From Glaciecola sp. UBA2563 (GTDB lineage Bacteria > Pseudomonadota > Gammaproteobacteria > Enterobacterales > Alteromonadaceae), in assembly GCA_002340325.1 (NCBI GenBank), contig DDLV01000017.1, positions 1-26,761 on the forward strand: a stretch of 26,761 nt of DNA, in the 5' to 3' direction. Positions within the stretch are counted from its first letter, which is position 1. Each line of letters opens with the position of its first letter. The notes under the pieces are model-generated. The model was given only the letters and a program-made list of their open reading frames with translations. It ran no database searches and had not been told where the DNA came from. Both the position numbers and the translations under genes were made by a program. Positions 1 through 8,881 of the stretch are shown here, piece after piece.

Positions 1-441
1 AGTAAAAAATATATCGTCGCGATTGTAAATGACTAGTTGTTTTATATCTTTGCTTTCACCCAAATCAATTACCAACCATGGGTTGATTTCCCTCTTCGTA
101 TGAAAGCCACAACCGCCGTTACGTCGTAGTTCTAGGACTCCATTACCTGAGTATCTATCGTCGTCATTATATACAGAGCTAATAAAAGTGTTGTTTACCT
201 TCGAAATTATCTGATCCGAAGCGTCAATTATCTCAATTGTATCCAAATGAAAAGGTGATTCGGTTTGCAGACTTAGTCTAATGAAACGAATATTAGAACT
301 AACATTCACTGTAAGAGGGCGTTTATTTTTTGCACCTCTGAAATCAACATTATCAAAATGCGTTAAATGCTGTTTTACTTTCATTGAAATTGATTTGAAG
401 CAAATGATGTTACTTTCTTTTTGTCTTCGTTTAAAAAACAT
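1..441 (-). CDS. Partial discoidin (F5/8 type C)-like domain protein, C-terminus outside window
   Basis: This is an open frame of 147 codons starting at an ATG (439-441) and running off the left edge without a stop. The N-terminus is short and basic (MFFKRRQKES), with no signal peptide or membrane segment visible. The body looks like a galactose-binding, F5/8C-like beta-sandwich: a stretch near residues 105-118 containing NGVLELRRNGGCGFHT is followed by INPWLVIDLGESKDIKQLVIYNR, the usual 'W-hIDLG...I..I.IYNR' pattern of such domains. A weak ribosome site (taagg) lies just upstream. It sits beside a large glycosyltransferase, so a role in surface glycan assembly is plausible but inferred. The catalytic part, if any, is beyond the window. 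Confidence 0.7.
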   Translation of the reverse strand, partial: MFFKRRQKESNIICFKSISMKVKQHLTHFDNVDFRGAKNKRPLTVNVSSNIRFIRLSLQTESPFHLDTIEIIDASDQIISKVNNTFISSVYNDDDRYSGNGVLELRRNGGCGFHTKREINPWLVIDLGESKDIKQLVIYNRDDIFFT

Positions 442-492
442 AAAAACCTTAAATTAAATTTGATCTCACAAAGACCTGATTCTGCTACTTTT

Positions 493-850
493 TGATCTGC
501 TTCAATTCACTAGGACGCTTTATTTAAAAATAAAGTAGAATCCAATTATTGAGATTTTAAATGACAAAAAGAACTGCCAGAAATGATAATGATACACCAG
601 AATTAAAACAGGAAACTATCGCACTAGTCAATAAGCAAGGTGACATCGAACCAAAGCAGCTGCATCTTAGGGTATTACAGATAAATTACTTTACAACTGG
701 TGATTCGAATTTGAACCTAAGTAATCGGGTATCAATTTTCACGCGGATAAAAGAGCTAGTCTATTTTGTATGGCTTCGATTGATAAATAAAGAGTTATTG
801 ATGTAAACTGTATCGAAACTAATGCGCGTCACCTGAAATAACCGAAAAAA
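493..850 (+). mobile_element. Remnant left end of an IS3-family insertion sequence
   Basis: A sequence beginning TGATCTGC at 493 resembles the terminal TGATCTG of many IS3-family elements. It is followed, about 70 bp later, by a decayed orfA (561-841) and a slippery-looking A6G run near 845, the kind of site at which IS3 elements frameshift into orfB. No orfB and no right terminal repeat are visible before the glycosyltransferase gene end at 952, so the element is truncated. The left end position is an inference from the motif only. Confidence 0.5.
561..841 (+). pseudogene. Degenerate IS3-family transposase OrfA
   Basis: The 81-codon frame from 561 is not an intact novel gene. Its start, MTKRTARND..TPELKQETIALV, is the typical N-terminus of IS3 OrfA (TPEFKQEAIALV). 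Homology then jumps frame: from 653 the shifted frame reads TKAAAS-stop-GITDKLLYNW (650-700), the classic helix-turn-helix core of OrfA, interrupted by an amber codon at 668. It returns to the first frame for LRLINKELLM (near 774-803), corresponding to the LRKENKEL coiled-coil part, and a last shifted piece ARHLK-stop at 824-841 matches the usual OrfA C-terminus. At least two frameshifts and several stops make it non-functional. The frame-by-frame reading is direct; the family name rests on recalled OrfA motifs. Confidence 0.75.
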
Positions 851-951
851 GGTTAGCTCAAATCTAAACAAAAATGACATCCTAAAAACCGAGTAACATT
901 TAGCTCTAATCTGAGCAAGTACAAATTAAATAACGTCTTTGTTTCCATCTG

Positions 952-3900
952 TCAGGATTGTGTTAATTCGATTCTTATATCGTCATCATCAGTTAAAACT
1001 GACGCTCGACCCCTCATGCAGGCTTCCACTAAAGAAAGCTGTGTACTAATTACTTTGGCCTCAAAATTATGATGATTACCATAATATTGTTCTTTTTCTT
1101 TCTCTTCTTTAATCAAGTCTTTTAATTTTTTATTTTGATCGATTAATGTGAAACCAAATGACGCATTAAAAAACGCTGCCTCGGCTCTAGCTGTCTTGAA
1201 CCTGGATTCTGGCGTATCGTCATGAGAATGGTATACGATTGAGTTTTGGCTATATGTTTTCGTAAAGCCAAGCTGAATCATCATCCACGCCCAAGCTTGA
1301 TCTTCGCCCCAGTCAATTTCTGGATAAGGGACGTGCTCCCAGGCAGATTTGCGCATACATGAATTGTTGTCAGAGTAAAACTGAAGTGCGTGCTGCCATT
1401 CTATGCTTCCAGGCTCGACCTTATCGAAATACCAATCATATGAATCACCCAACATATCAAAACGTTCGAACACGCGGTCAATATCTCTTTTTACAAATGG
1501 TGAATGTTCTTTGTATGCACGATGAGCGCCAAATACACCGGCAGAAGTATCTGAATACTCAAGTCCGGCTAGAAGGTTTGATAACCAGTTTTCGTTAGCA
1601 GGCATTGCATCCTGTGTTAACACTGCAATGAATTCTCCTTTGCAAAGAGAAATTGCATAATTACGCGTTCGTCCATGCTGAAAGTCAGTATTTGGAATAC
1701 TGTAAAGCTTAAGCCGTTTATCGTTAACGGCATTTAATATATCAACCGTTTCATCGCTAGAGCCACTGTCGACTACGACTACCTCAAAGTCGAACTCCGT
1801 TTCTTGATTAAGAATAATATCGATTACCTTCTTAAAAGAAGGTCCAGCATTATAGGTTGGAATAATGACGGAAGATTTTAGCTCATATGTTTTATTCGCG
1901 GGGAATAATTGTTTCTTTGTAACGGGTATGAAATTTGTGTCCGTTAATTTTTCGAGAATTGCCGACTCAATATCGCGAGCACTTTGTTTCCAACTGAGTG
2001 AATTAGCAAAATCAAGGGCAAATTGTGATTTCTTTTTAATGCTGTTAGGGTCTTTGGCTAGTTGTTCTAGTCTATTGGCTATCGCCAGCGGATCTGGATT
2101 GACCAAGTCTACAAAAGTGGTATCAAAAACGGCTCTCGTGCTTTCTACATCGAGCTCAAGCACGGGTAGGGCACACGCCATCATTTCAAGCGGGATCAAC
2201 GAATAGTTTGTAGCGGAAAATACCATCCCAACATCGGATTGCCGGTACAAGTCACCTAGTTCCTCAGCTGAAATAATGCCCAGATATTCATGTGAAAAAC
2301 TCACTCCGAAGTTTAATCCATCTTGGCCAAAAAATGATACGTGAAGCTTCACACCGCGCTTATCAAGTTCCTTTAGTGCAGCAACGCCCAGCATCACCGC
2401 CCGTCGCGGTGTATAAGCACGAGCGTAAAAAGCAACATGAAGAATATCTGATGTCTCTTTGTTTGTTTTGACATCAGTATTCGCGGGGAAATAAAACTTT
2501 CTGTCAGTTGCCAGGTTCCATTTTCGTGCCCACATACCTTCTTCTTGTGCTTTGCTGAAAAGCCATTCGCCAGCACATAATGCATTTAGCCCAAAAGAAT
2601 ACGTCAGTTTTGCAATCAAGTGAGAATCACCAACGGCGTGAAACATCGGCTCCCAATCTTGTATAAAGTAAAATCGCTCTTTAAATCTCGACATTGCTAG
2701 GATGGGGAACACCGTCCAGCAATCGGTTGCGATAACGACATCACCCGATATCCACTTAACATCCTCAGGTAAAAATTGAACGATTACGCCTTCATCAATT
2801 GCTTGATAGTGAAGGTTTATTGTCTCTTTTGCCATTTTGGGTGTTGCATAGTTTCGGGCATTCTGAATCCATATGGTCTGTCGGTGTCCAAATTCTTCTA
2901 AATATTTTACCATTCTGAAGATGGTCATATGGCCACCGGCGCCTATTCCAAAATCCGGTATAATCCAATGAATATTTAGTGACTCACTATTGTAATAAGG
3001 GTATTGCGGATTCAATTCAACTCGCTCATTCAGCGCTATATTGGGAGTGTCGCGAAGCCAACGAGAATCGACATTATATCGGCTATTTTGCAAGCCAACG
3101 TCAAAACTATTAAGGTCCCATGCATTTGCGTATCGTTCGATGTTTACAATTTCGCCGTAAAACTTCTTGCTTGAAAATCCGTTGAATTTAGGCAAAACAC
3201 CGAGGCACCGTTCGACTACGTGCGCAACGGTCCCTTCTTCTTGCGAATCTTCGATCTGAAAGTCTTCAATAGAGATGTTTCCATCAAATAACTGAAAAAT
3301 AGATTTAGGTTTAAACCAACACATAGACCCTGCAGGGAAATCGATGGGGTCTGACGGGAGTAATTCTGCATCGAGACCAAATTTTTCAAATAGCTCAGCG
3401 GCTGCGTCATAATTACCGTTCCACCCTGTGAACTTTTTGATTTCGAAATAATTGTCTGGATAAAGCAATCCCAAGCTTCTGTCGCCATACAGTGTGCTCA
3501 ATATGCGGTTGACTTGAGTTTGACTGCCGACGAGTTGGTCAAACAGATAGTTACGCCAGCGATCACCAAAATGAGTATGCGGACTTTTTTTCGAGTGTAA
3601 ATGACAGACAAAATCATATTCTTTTAAATTGGTGCCCAGTCCAATAAGCATCGGGGCAATATCTCTACCGATATTAGGGACGAGCTTAACGCTGATAGAC
3701 TGAATTATCTTTGCTTTCTTGATTTTATTATGTATTCGAGTCAATTTGTGTTTCGATACAGTTGTAAAATAAAGATCAATGCTTTTATCAAGTTGTTCAA
3801 AGAGCGGGATCAGTTCATCCAGTATATCGGGATAATAAAGATGCACATGAATAGCTGCTGAATGATTAGATAATATATTGCTTTGATTTGACGTTAGTTC

Positions 3901-4590
3901 AACAGAATTTGGAGCAATGCAGCAGCTGTCATTTTTTTCTTTATGCTTTATTAAATGTAATATGGGACACTTGTTGTCGAGGTCTTCGTTGTACTGTGTT
4001 TTATACCAATGAGAATCAAATTGATTGCTAGGATTTCGATCTTCTTTCCAGCCAAATTCCAGATAATGCGTAAACGCATCTGCGATAGCATGCACTATAT
4101 CAGGGTATTGGTTTAGGTAATATTGTTCATCAAACAGACCGCTCTTTTTAACTACTTCTTTTTCGTTGGCAGTATAGTTATGCGATGCAAAACTAAAAAT
4201 GGCATGAATTGAAAGCCGACCTTTTTTAACTTGTCTAATTGACTGTTCTAAATAATTTTCAGGTTTAATTCCTAACGATTCTAGTTGGCGAAGTGCTTCA
4301 GATTTGTTGAAATCAGGATGACACTCCCTTAACTCAGCGCCACCTATTCTTAAAAAATGCAGTAGCGGTGGCACGCCGGATGACGCAACATCAGGATTCA
4401 TTCGATTGTAGAATTCACTAGAAAAGTATGGGCTCAGATCAAGATTTTGTTTCCAGCCTTCATTGACGTAGTGTAAAGCGGCTGAAAATTTTGTAATTCC
4501 CTTTCCGCCGATTGAGCGGTAATGCCCAGAATTAACGATAACTGATCGCGCTATTTCCAATGCATATCTGTATTGTTTTGATTTCGACAT
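952..4590 (-). CDS. Large multidomain glycosyltransferase: RgpF-like, WsaF-like GT4 and GT2 modules
   Basis: This is a 1212-residue cytoplasmic-looking protein with no signal peptide or obvious membrane segment. Residues 50-215 hold two or three 'YF..NPDV...G..PLLHFLRIG..E.R' type modules often found before glycosyltransferases. Residues about 246-490 match the rhamnan-synthesis protein F family (VPNIGRDIAPML, FVCHLHSKKSPH, LGLLYPDNYF). Residues about 538-880 match WsaF-type GT4 rhamnosyltransferases (WIIPDFGIGAGGH, YFIQDWEPMF, SATNYSLIPLEMMACALPVL). Residues 905-1130 form a GT2 domain (VIIPTYNAG, DSGSSDETVD, HGRTRNYA, TQDAMP, WGEDQAW with the catalytic ED). All three modules belong to rhamnose-handling families, and the gene lies downstream of rfbACDB on the same strand, so it probably builds a rhamnose-containing polysaccharide. 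Linkages and acceptor are unknown. No clear Shine-Dalgarno precedes the ATG. Confidence 0.85.
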   Translation of the reverse strand: MSKSKQYRYALEIARSVIVNSGHYRSIGGKGITKFSAALHYVNEGWKQNLDLSPYFSSEFYNRMNPDVASSGVPPLLHFLRIGGAELRECHPDFNKSEALRQLESLGIKPENYLEQSIRQVKKGRLSIHAIFSFASHNYTANEKEVVKKSGLFDEQYYLNQYPDIVHAIADAFTHYLEFGWKEDRNPSNQFDSHWYKTQYNEDLDNKCPILHLIKHKEKNDSCCIAPNSVELTSNQSNILSNHSAAIHVHLYYPDILDELIPLFEQLDKSIDLYFTTVSKHKLTRIHNKIKKAKIIQSISVKLVPNIGRDIAPMLIGLGTNLKEYDFVCHLHSKKSPHTHFGDRWRNYLFDQLVGSQTQVNRILSTLYGDRSLGLLYPDNYFEIKKFTGWNGNYDAAAELFEKFGLDAELLPSDPIDFPAGSMCWFKPKSIFQLFDGNISIEDFQIEDSQEEGTVAHVVERCLGVLPKFNGFSSKKFYGEIVNIERYANAWDLNSFDVGLQNSRYNVDSRWLRDTPNIALNERVELNPQYPYYNSESLNIHWIIPDFGIGAGGHMTIFRMVKYLEEFGHRQTIWIQNARNYATPKMAKETINLHYQAIDEGVIVQFLPEDVKWISGDVVIATDCWTVFPILAMSRFKERFYFIQDWEPMFHAVGDSHLIAKLTYSFGLNALCAGEWLFSKAQEEGMWARKWNLATDRKFYFPANTDVKTNKETSDILHVAFYARAYTPRRAVMLGVAALKELDKRGVKLHVSFFGQDGLNFGVSFSHEYLGIISAEELGDLYRQSDVGMVFSATNYSLIPLEMMACALPVLELDVESTRAVFDTTFVDLVNPDPLAIANRLEQLAKDPNSIKKKSQFALDFANSLSWKQSARDIESAILEKLTDTNFIPVTKKQLFPANKTYELKSSVIIPTYNAGPSFKKVIDIILNQETEFDFEVVVVDSGSSDETVDILNAVNDKRLKLYSIPNTDFQHGRTRNYAISLCKGEFIAVLTQDAMPANENWLSNLLAGLEYSDTSAGVFGAHRAYKEHSPFVKRDIDRVFERFDMLGDSYDWYFDKVEPGSIEWQHALQFYSDNNSCMRKSAWEHVPYPEIDWGEDQAWAWMMIQLGFTKTYSQNSIVYHSHDDTPESRFKTARAEAAFFNASFGFTLIDQNKKLKDLIKEEKEKEQYYGNHHNFEAKVISTQLSLVEACMRGRASVLTDDDDIRIELTQS

Positions 4591-4937
4591 GGTAGGTAAC
4601 TAATATCCTATTAGACATTTCTTACGAGGGTGGTAATTTGCGATGACATAAATTTCTGTCATTAGTTAATGATGAGAACCCACACAAGAAAAACGCTATT
4701 CTAAGTTTTCTGATTTTAAAGCAAGTCAATGCGTAAATGATTTTTCTAAACGGTGTGCGTATTTTTAATTTTCTCTTTGTTAAAAATAATATTAGCATTC
4801 TTAGATTTTTATGACAGTAATAAAGTCAATCAGGTATAGATTACTACGCTAGTGTTTATCAAGTGCAGGCACAAACTTTTGATTTTAAATGGTAGATTTT
4901 TCTATGCCGATGCCTTACTATTTTCATACACGACTAC
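4591..4937. other. 347-bp non-coding spacer with a small dyad
   Basis: No credible gene is seen here. The region is AT-rich. It contains a short dyad, ATGACA (4643-4648) and TGTCAT (4657-4662), located about 55-70 bp upstream of the glycosyltransferase start; it could be an operator or a chance palindrome. No strong intrinsic terminator follows rfbB, so read-through from the rfb operon into the glycosyltransferase is possible. Confidence 0.4.
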
Positions 4938-5993
4938 TTACCCAGAATCTGCCGCTACCCAATTGTTATTATCCAAACACCACTCTATTGTCTTGAGTAT
5001 ACCTGATTCAAACGTTTCTTGCGGTTTCCACCCTAGCTCATTTTCAATTTTACTTGCATCAATAGCATAGCGCCTGTCATGCCCAGGCCTATCTTTGACA
5101 AAGGTAATTTGTTCTCGGTAAGAGCCACTAGATTTAGGTTTTAGTTCATCAAGTGCGTCGCAAATCGTTTCTACCACCTCAAGATTCCTTCTCTCGTTAT
5201 GTCCGCCTATATTATAGGTGTCGCCAACGTTGCCTTCTAACGCGACTAATGTCAGCGCACGGGCGTGATCTTCAACATATAACCAATCTCTAATTTGACT
5301 GCCATCCCCGTATACTGGCAGTGGTTCACCGGCGAGTGCTTTTAAAATAACCAGCGGAATCAACTTTTCCGGATAATGGTAAGGACCATAATTATTAGAG
5401 CAATTTGTAATTATAGTAGGCAATCCAAATGTCCTCTTCCAAGCTCGTACGAGGTGATCAGATGATGCTTTGGACGCCGAATACGGAGAACTGGGTTGAT
5501 AAGCTGTTGATTCTTTGAAAAGAGGTAGTGCGTCATCATCAACTTCATCTGGATGAGGTAAGTCACCATAAACCTCGTCAGTGGAAATGTGATGAAACCT
5601 AAATATCTTTTGATTCTGTTGATTCAAGGATGCAAAGTGCTTTCTACTTTGTTCCAGTAATGTATAGGTCCCAATAATATTTGTTTGAATAAACTCTGCT
5701 GGGCCATCTATTGACCTATCCACATGGGATTCTGCAGCCAAATGCATAATGATATGAGGAGCATGTTGTTTGAATACGCGCTCGATTTCTTGTGCATCAG
5801 TAATATCTACTTGTTCAAAAGAGTATCTTGGGCTCTTATCAATACTTGCCACATTGGCTAAGTTGCCGGCGTATGTGAGTTTATCGACATTTATTACATT
5901 GTGAGAAGTGTTATTGATTAAATGACGAATGACCGCTGAACCGATAAATCCTGCACCGCCAGTTACGACTATATTTAGATTTTTTGAATTCAT
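4938..5993 (-). CDS. rfbB: dTDP-glucose 4,6-dehydratase
   Basis: RfbB removes water from dTDP-glucose to give dTDP-4-keto-6-deoxyglucose, the second step of dTDP-L-rhamnose synthesis, in the cytoplasm. The 351-residue length is normal. It is a short-chain dehydrogenase/reductase: the NAD-binding GGAGFIGS motif is at residues 12-19, the catalytic triad region STDEVYG holds T138, D139 and E140, and the YSASK motif holds Y171 and K175. LAAESHVDRSI (85-95) and NNYGPYHYPEKLIP are family signatures. It is the last gene of the leftward rfbA-C-D-B run, 18 bp after rfbD. Confidence 0.96.
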   Translation of the reverse strand: MNSKNLNIVVTGGAGFIGSAVIRHLINNTSHNVINVDKLTYAGNLANVASIDKSPRYSFEQVDITDAQEIERVFKQHAPHIIMHLAAESHVDRSIDGPAEFIQTNIIGTYTLLEQSRKHFASLNQQNQKIFRFHHISTDEVYGDLPHPDEVDDDALPLFKESTAYQPSSPYSASKASSDHLVRAWKRTFGLPTIITNCSNNYGPYHYPEKLIPLVILKALAGEPLPVYGDGSQIRDWLYVEDHARALTLVALEGNVGDTYNIGGHNERRNLEVVETICDALDELKPKSSGSYREQITFVKDRPGHDRRYAIDASKIENELGWKPQETFESGILKTIEWCLDNNNWVAADSG

Positions 5994-6011
5994 AGTATGG
6001 AAAAATAATTT

Positions 6012-6875
6012 TTATGTTGTTGTGTGAAGCTCATCCATCATCTCTGACAAGTTTTGGTACCAGTGCTTATTACGCGTACTAAAAGATTTTCGCGTTTTCA
6101 CTTTATCAAGTACGCTGTAGTGAGGCCTCTCGGCCGGTGTCGGGTATTGTTCAGTTGGAATTGGATTGATCGGAATTTTATTAGATAGCATTCCTTTTTC
6201 GATAGCGAGCGTTTGAATTGCGCATGCGAAGTCGTACCAACTCGCTACGCCCTCATCGGTCCAATGAAAAACGCCTATCTCTCGTTTACGACTTGCTTCA
6301 ATGCAAACCTGTGCCAAACCCTTGGCCCATGTCGGGCTGCCTATTTGATCGTCAATAACGTTCAACTTTGGTTTTTCTGACATTAGTCGTAGCATAGTTT
6401 TAACGAAGTTGTTGCCGTATTGCGAATAGACCCATGAAGTTCTTATGAGGGTTGATTGTTCACCTAGAATGCTCTGTAGAAAGCTTTCACCTGCTGCCTT
6501 GCTTTCACCATAAACGCTACCCGGTTCGAGTTCATCATCAGGCAAGTAAGGTACGCCCTTAGTCCCGTTAAAAACATAATCAGTGGAAACATGCACTAAA
6601 AAGCAGTTGTTGCTTTTACAAAATGTTGCCAGGTTCTCTACAGCCAGTGCATTCAGTTGGAATGCATTTTCCTTATCTGATTCTGCGCCATCTACGGCTG
6701 TGTAGGCGGCGGCATTGATGATCGCGCGAGGATTAAATGTAACTAGCGTCGCTTCTAACGCTTCTTGGTCAAAAAGGTCGATATCCTGAGAGCCGAAAAA
6801 AGTTGTCGAGCTTGGTAGCAATAATTTTAATTCATTCGCCAATTGACCACTTTTGCCAATAACTAGCGTCGTCAT
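6012..6875 (-). CDS. rfbD: dTDP-4-dehydrorhamnose reductase
   Basis: RfbD performs the last step of dTDP-L-rhamnose synthesis, the NAD(P)H-dependent reduction of dTDP-4-keto-L-rhamnose. The 287-residue protein has the nucleotide-binding GKSGQLA motif at residues 7-13, STDYVFNG at 97-104 and the catalytic YGESK motif with Y122 and K126. INAAAYTAVDGAE (53-65) is also typical of the family. Its ATG overlaps the rfbC stop codon by four bases (ATGA at 6872-6875), which implies translational coupling within the operon. Confidence 0.96.
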   Translation of the reverse strand: MTTLVIGKSGQLANELKLLLPSSTTFFGSQDIDLFDQEALEATLVTFNPRAIINAAAYTAVDGAESDKENAFQLNALAVENLATFCKSNNCFLVHVSTDYVFNGTKGVPYLPDDELEPGSVYGESKAAGESFLQSILGEQSTLIRTSWVYSQYGNNFVKTMLRLMSEKPKLNVIDDQIGSPTWAKGLAQVCIEASRKREIGVFHWTDEGVASWYDFACAIQTLAIEKGMLSNKIPINPIPTEQYPTPAERPHYSVLDKVKTRKSFSTRNKHWYQNLSEMMDELHTTT

Positions 6876-7432
6876 ATTTTACCCGGACTTAAAGTGGGGG
6901 CTTGAGCAAGCGTCAGTCCTTCTTGATCTTTTTGTGAAAGCAATGGAGGTTCTTCGTTCACCAAAGGCCAATCTATGCCAATTTCGGGGTCATCCCACTT
7001 AATTGAAACCTCAGATTCAGGATGATAATAATCAGTGCATTTATAAACAAATTCAGCAGATTCACTTGTCACGTAAAATCCATGCGCAAATCCCTCTGGT
7101 ACCCATAACTGCTTTTTATTTTTGGCAGAAAGTTCGACGCCTATCCAATGCCCAAAGGTGTCTGAGTTTGCCCTAATATCAACAGCCACATCGAATACCG
7201 ATCCTTTGATCACTCTAACCAGTTTTCCCTGTGTTTGTTCCCGCTGGTAATGAAGTCCCCTTAATATCATCTGTTTAGATAGACTATGATTCTCTTGAAC
7301 AAAAGTAACGTTCGCACAGTTCTCATTAAACCAGTTTTCTCTAAATGACTCGAAAAAAAAGCCTCGTTCGTCTCCAAAAACTTTTGGTTCGATTATTTTT
7401 ACATCATGGATTTTAGTGCTTATAACTTCCAC
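6872..7432 (-). CDS. rfbC: dTDP-4-dehydrorhamnose 3,5-epimerase
   Basis: RfbC is the cupin-fold epimerase that converts dTDP-4-keto-6-deoxyglucose to dTDP-4-keto-L-rhamnose. The length of 186 residues is usual. Visible signatures are DERGFFFESF (21-30), the GLHYQ motif carrying the catalytic histidine (H61), and the tyrosine pair at 135-136. The start codon is GTG (7430-7432), whose first base in the coding sense overlaps the last base of the rfbA TAG stop. No in-frame ATG lies near, so GTG is well supported, and initiation probably depends on rfbA translation. Confidence 0.96.
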   Translation of the reverse strand: MEVISTKIHDVKIIEPKVFGDERGFFFESFRENWFNENCANVTFVQENHSLSKQMILRGLHYQREQTQGKLVRVIKGSVFDVAVDIRANSDTFGHWIGVELSAKNKKQLWVPEGFAHGFYVTSESAEFVYKCTDYYHPESEVSIKWDDPEIGIDWPLVNEEPPLLSQKDQEGLTLAQAPTLSPGKI

Positions 7433-8313
7433 TAGCTTTTCACTTTATCGTTTAAAATTTGCATTAGGTACTTACCGTAACCACTCTTAAGTAAGGGCAT
7501 CGCGAGCGATTCAAGTTGTTCGGCGTCGATAAACTTCATCCTATAAGCAACTTCTTCCGGACAACATATTTTTAACCCTTGTCGGCGCTCAACGTTAGCA
7601 ACAAAGTTACCGGCATCCGATAAACTATCAATCGTTCCCGTATCTAACCAGGCAGAACCTCTTCCAATCAGCTCAACATTTAGTTTTCCATTATCTAGAT
7701 ACATAGAATTCAAGTCTGTTATTTCAAGCTCGCCTCTCGATGAAGGACGAACTGACTTAGCGTAATCAACAACGTGACTATCATAAAAATAAAGACCTGT
7801 TACCGCATAATTTGACTTCGGTTTTAATGGCTTTTCTTCTAGCGATAGTACCCTCCAGTCATCATCGAACTCGACGACGCCATATCGCTCGGGGTCAACT
7901 ACGTGATAGCCAAAAACCGTTGCTCCATCTACTCTAACTGATGCCGCCTGTAGTGATGCGGAGAAGTCGTGCCCGTAGTAAATATTATCTCCCAAAATCA
8001 ATGTTGCCGGACTATTTCCAATGAACTCTTCGCCAAGTAGGAATGCCTGAGCTAGCCCATCTGGCGATGGTTGCACAGTATAACTCAAGTTGATACCCCA
8101 TTTTTCACCAGTGCCTAAAAGTGCACTAAATCTTGGGAGGTCTTCGGGCGTTGAGATAACGAGAATATCTTTAATGCCAGCGAGCATGAGGGTGGACAAC
8201 GGATAATAAATCATCGGCTTGTCATAAACCGGCATCAATTGTTTGCTAACGACAGAAGTTAATGGATGTAAACGCGTTCCAGAGCCACCCGCCAATATGA
8301 TGCCTTTTCTCAA
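7432..8313 (-). CDS. rfbA: Glucose-1-phosphate thymidylyltransferase
   Basis: RfbA makes dTDP-glucose from dTTP and glucose-1-phosphate and is the first, usually feedback-inhibited, enzyme of the dTDP-rhamnose pathway. The 293-residue protein begins RKGIILAGGSGTRLHPLT, the nucleotidyltransferase signature, followed by KQLMPVYDKPMIYYPLS and LGDNIYYGHD. The start is TTG (8311-8313): an in-frame stop lies upstream with no ATG between, and a GAGAGGGA ribosome site sits at the right distance. A nine-codon out-of-frame ORF (8315-8344) ends just before this start. This is the promoter-proximal gene of the rfbACDB operon. Confidence 0.96.
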   Translation of the reverse strand: MRKGIILAGGSGTRLHPLTSVVSKQLMPVYDKPMIYYPLSTLMLAGIKDILVISTPEDLPRFSALLGTGEKWGINLSYTVQPSPDGLAQAFLLGEEFIGNSPATLILGDNIYYGHDFSASLQAASVRVDGATVFGYHVVDPERYGVVEFDDDWRVLSLEEKPLKPKSNYAVTGLYFYDSHVVDYAKSVRPSSRGELEITDLNSMYLDNGKLNVELIGRGSAWLDTGTIDSLSDAGNFVANVERRQGLKICCPEEVAYRMKFIDAEQLESLAMPLLKSGYGKYLMQILNDKVKS

Positions 8314-8881
8314 ATCAAATCCCTCTCTTTTGTCGTTTTGCCATTGCTAGTGAAGTTTTTAATGTTGCGGATAAATACGATGTGTAGCATGACATGCCGA
8401 ATTAAGCAGCACACTTTTTGGTCTCTCTTTTTAAGCGCTTCTCTATCGTCAAATGACAGACTGCGCATCCGCGCGAAGTGATAAGATTGTGTTTTGCTGT
8501 AAGCCTTTTAAAGAAGTATAGTTAATAAATTCAGACTTTTGAAGAATAAATTGCAGATTGATACTATGAAGCAGAACTGTTCAAATCAGACACTTTGCAT
8601 AAACTCACACCATTGATCAGGTAATCACCAATTGAGAAAAATTTATTTAATTCTTTGTGATATCTTAGATTAATGTCTAAAAACTCATTGCCGAAACAAT
8701 ATAAAATGAAAGTCTGAGCGCATCTCTGAATAAAAGAGAGTTGTTTTTGCAAATTTAGCCCCAAAGAATAAATCGTGTAGCGGCTGAAGATAGTTACTTA
8801 GAACTATGGAACTTCAAATGTGCAGCATATAGACTTCATCTCAAGATTAATTAATCACAATTTAAAAGAGACCTAAAGTAA
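8314..8881. promoter_or_regulatory. 568-bp divergent intergenic region between rfbA and ugd
   Basis: This spacer must hold the promoters for the leftward rfb operon and rightward ugd. It is AT-rich and includes a 12-bp palindrome GATTAATTAATC (8845-8856) about 25 bp before the ugd start. I found no well-matched sigma70 promoter and no recognisable JUMPstart/ops element. A 66-codon frame at 8564-8764 on the minus strand has no family features and is not called. The length is unusual for two biosynthetic genes and may reflect regulation. Confidence 0.45.

Noticed and set aside
1865..2206. 113-codon frame antisense to the large glycosyltransferase
   Set aside because: Shadow frame over the conserved WsaF/GT2 linker; no independent support.
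8564..8764. 66-codon minus-strand frame between rfbA and ugd
   Set aside because: No recognisable family, no clear ribosome site, AT-rich intergenic composition; not enough to call a gene.
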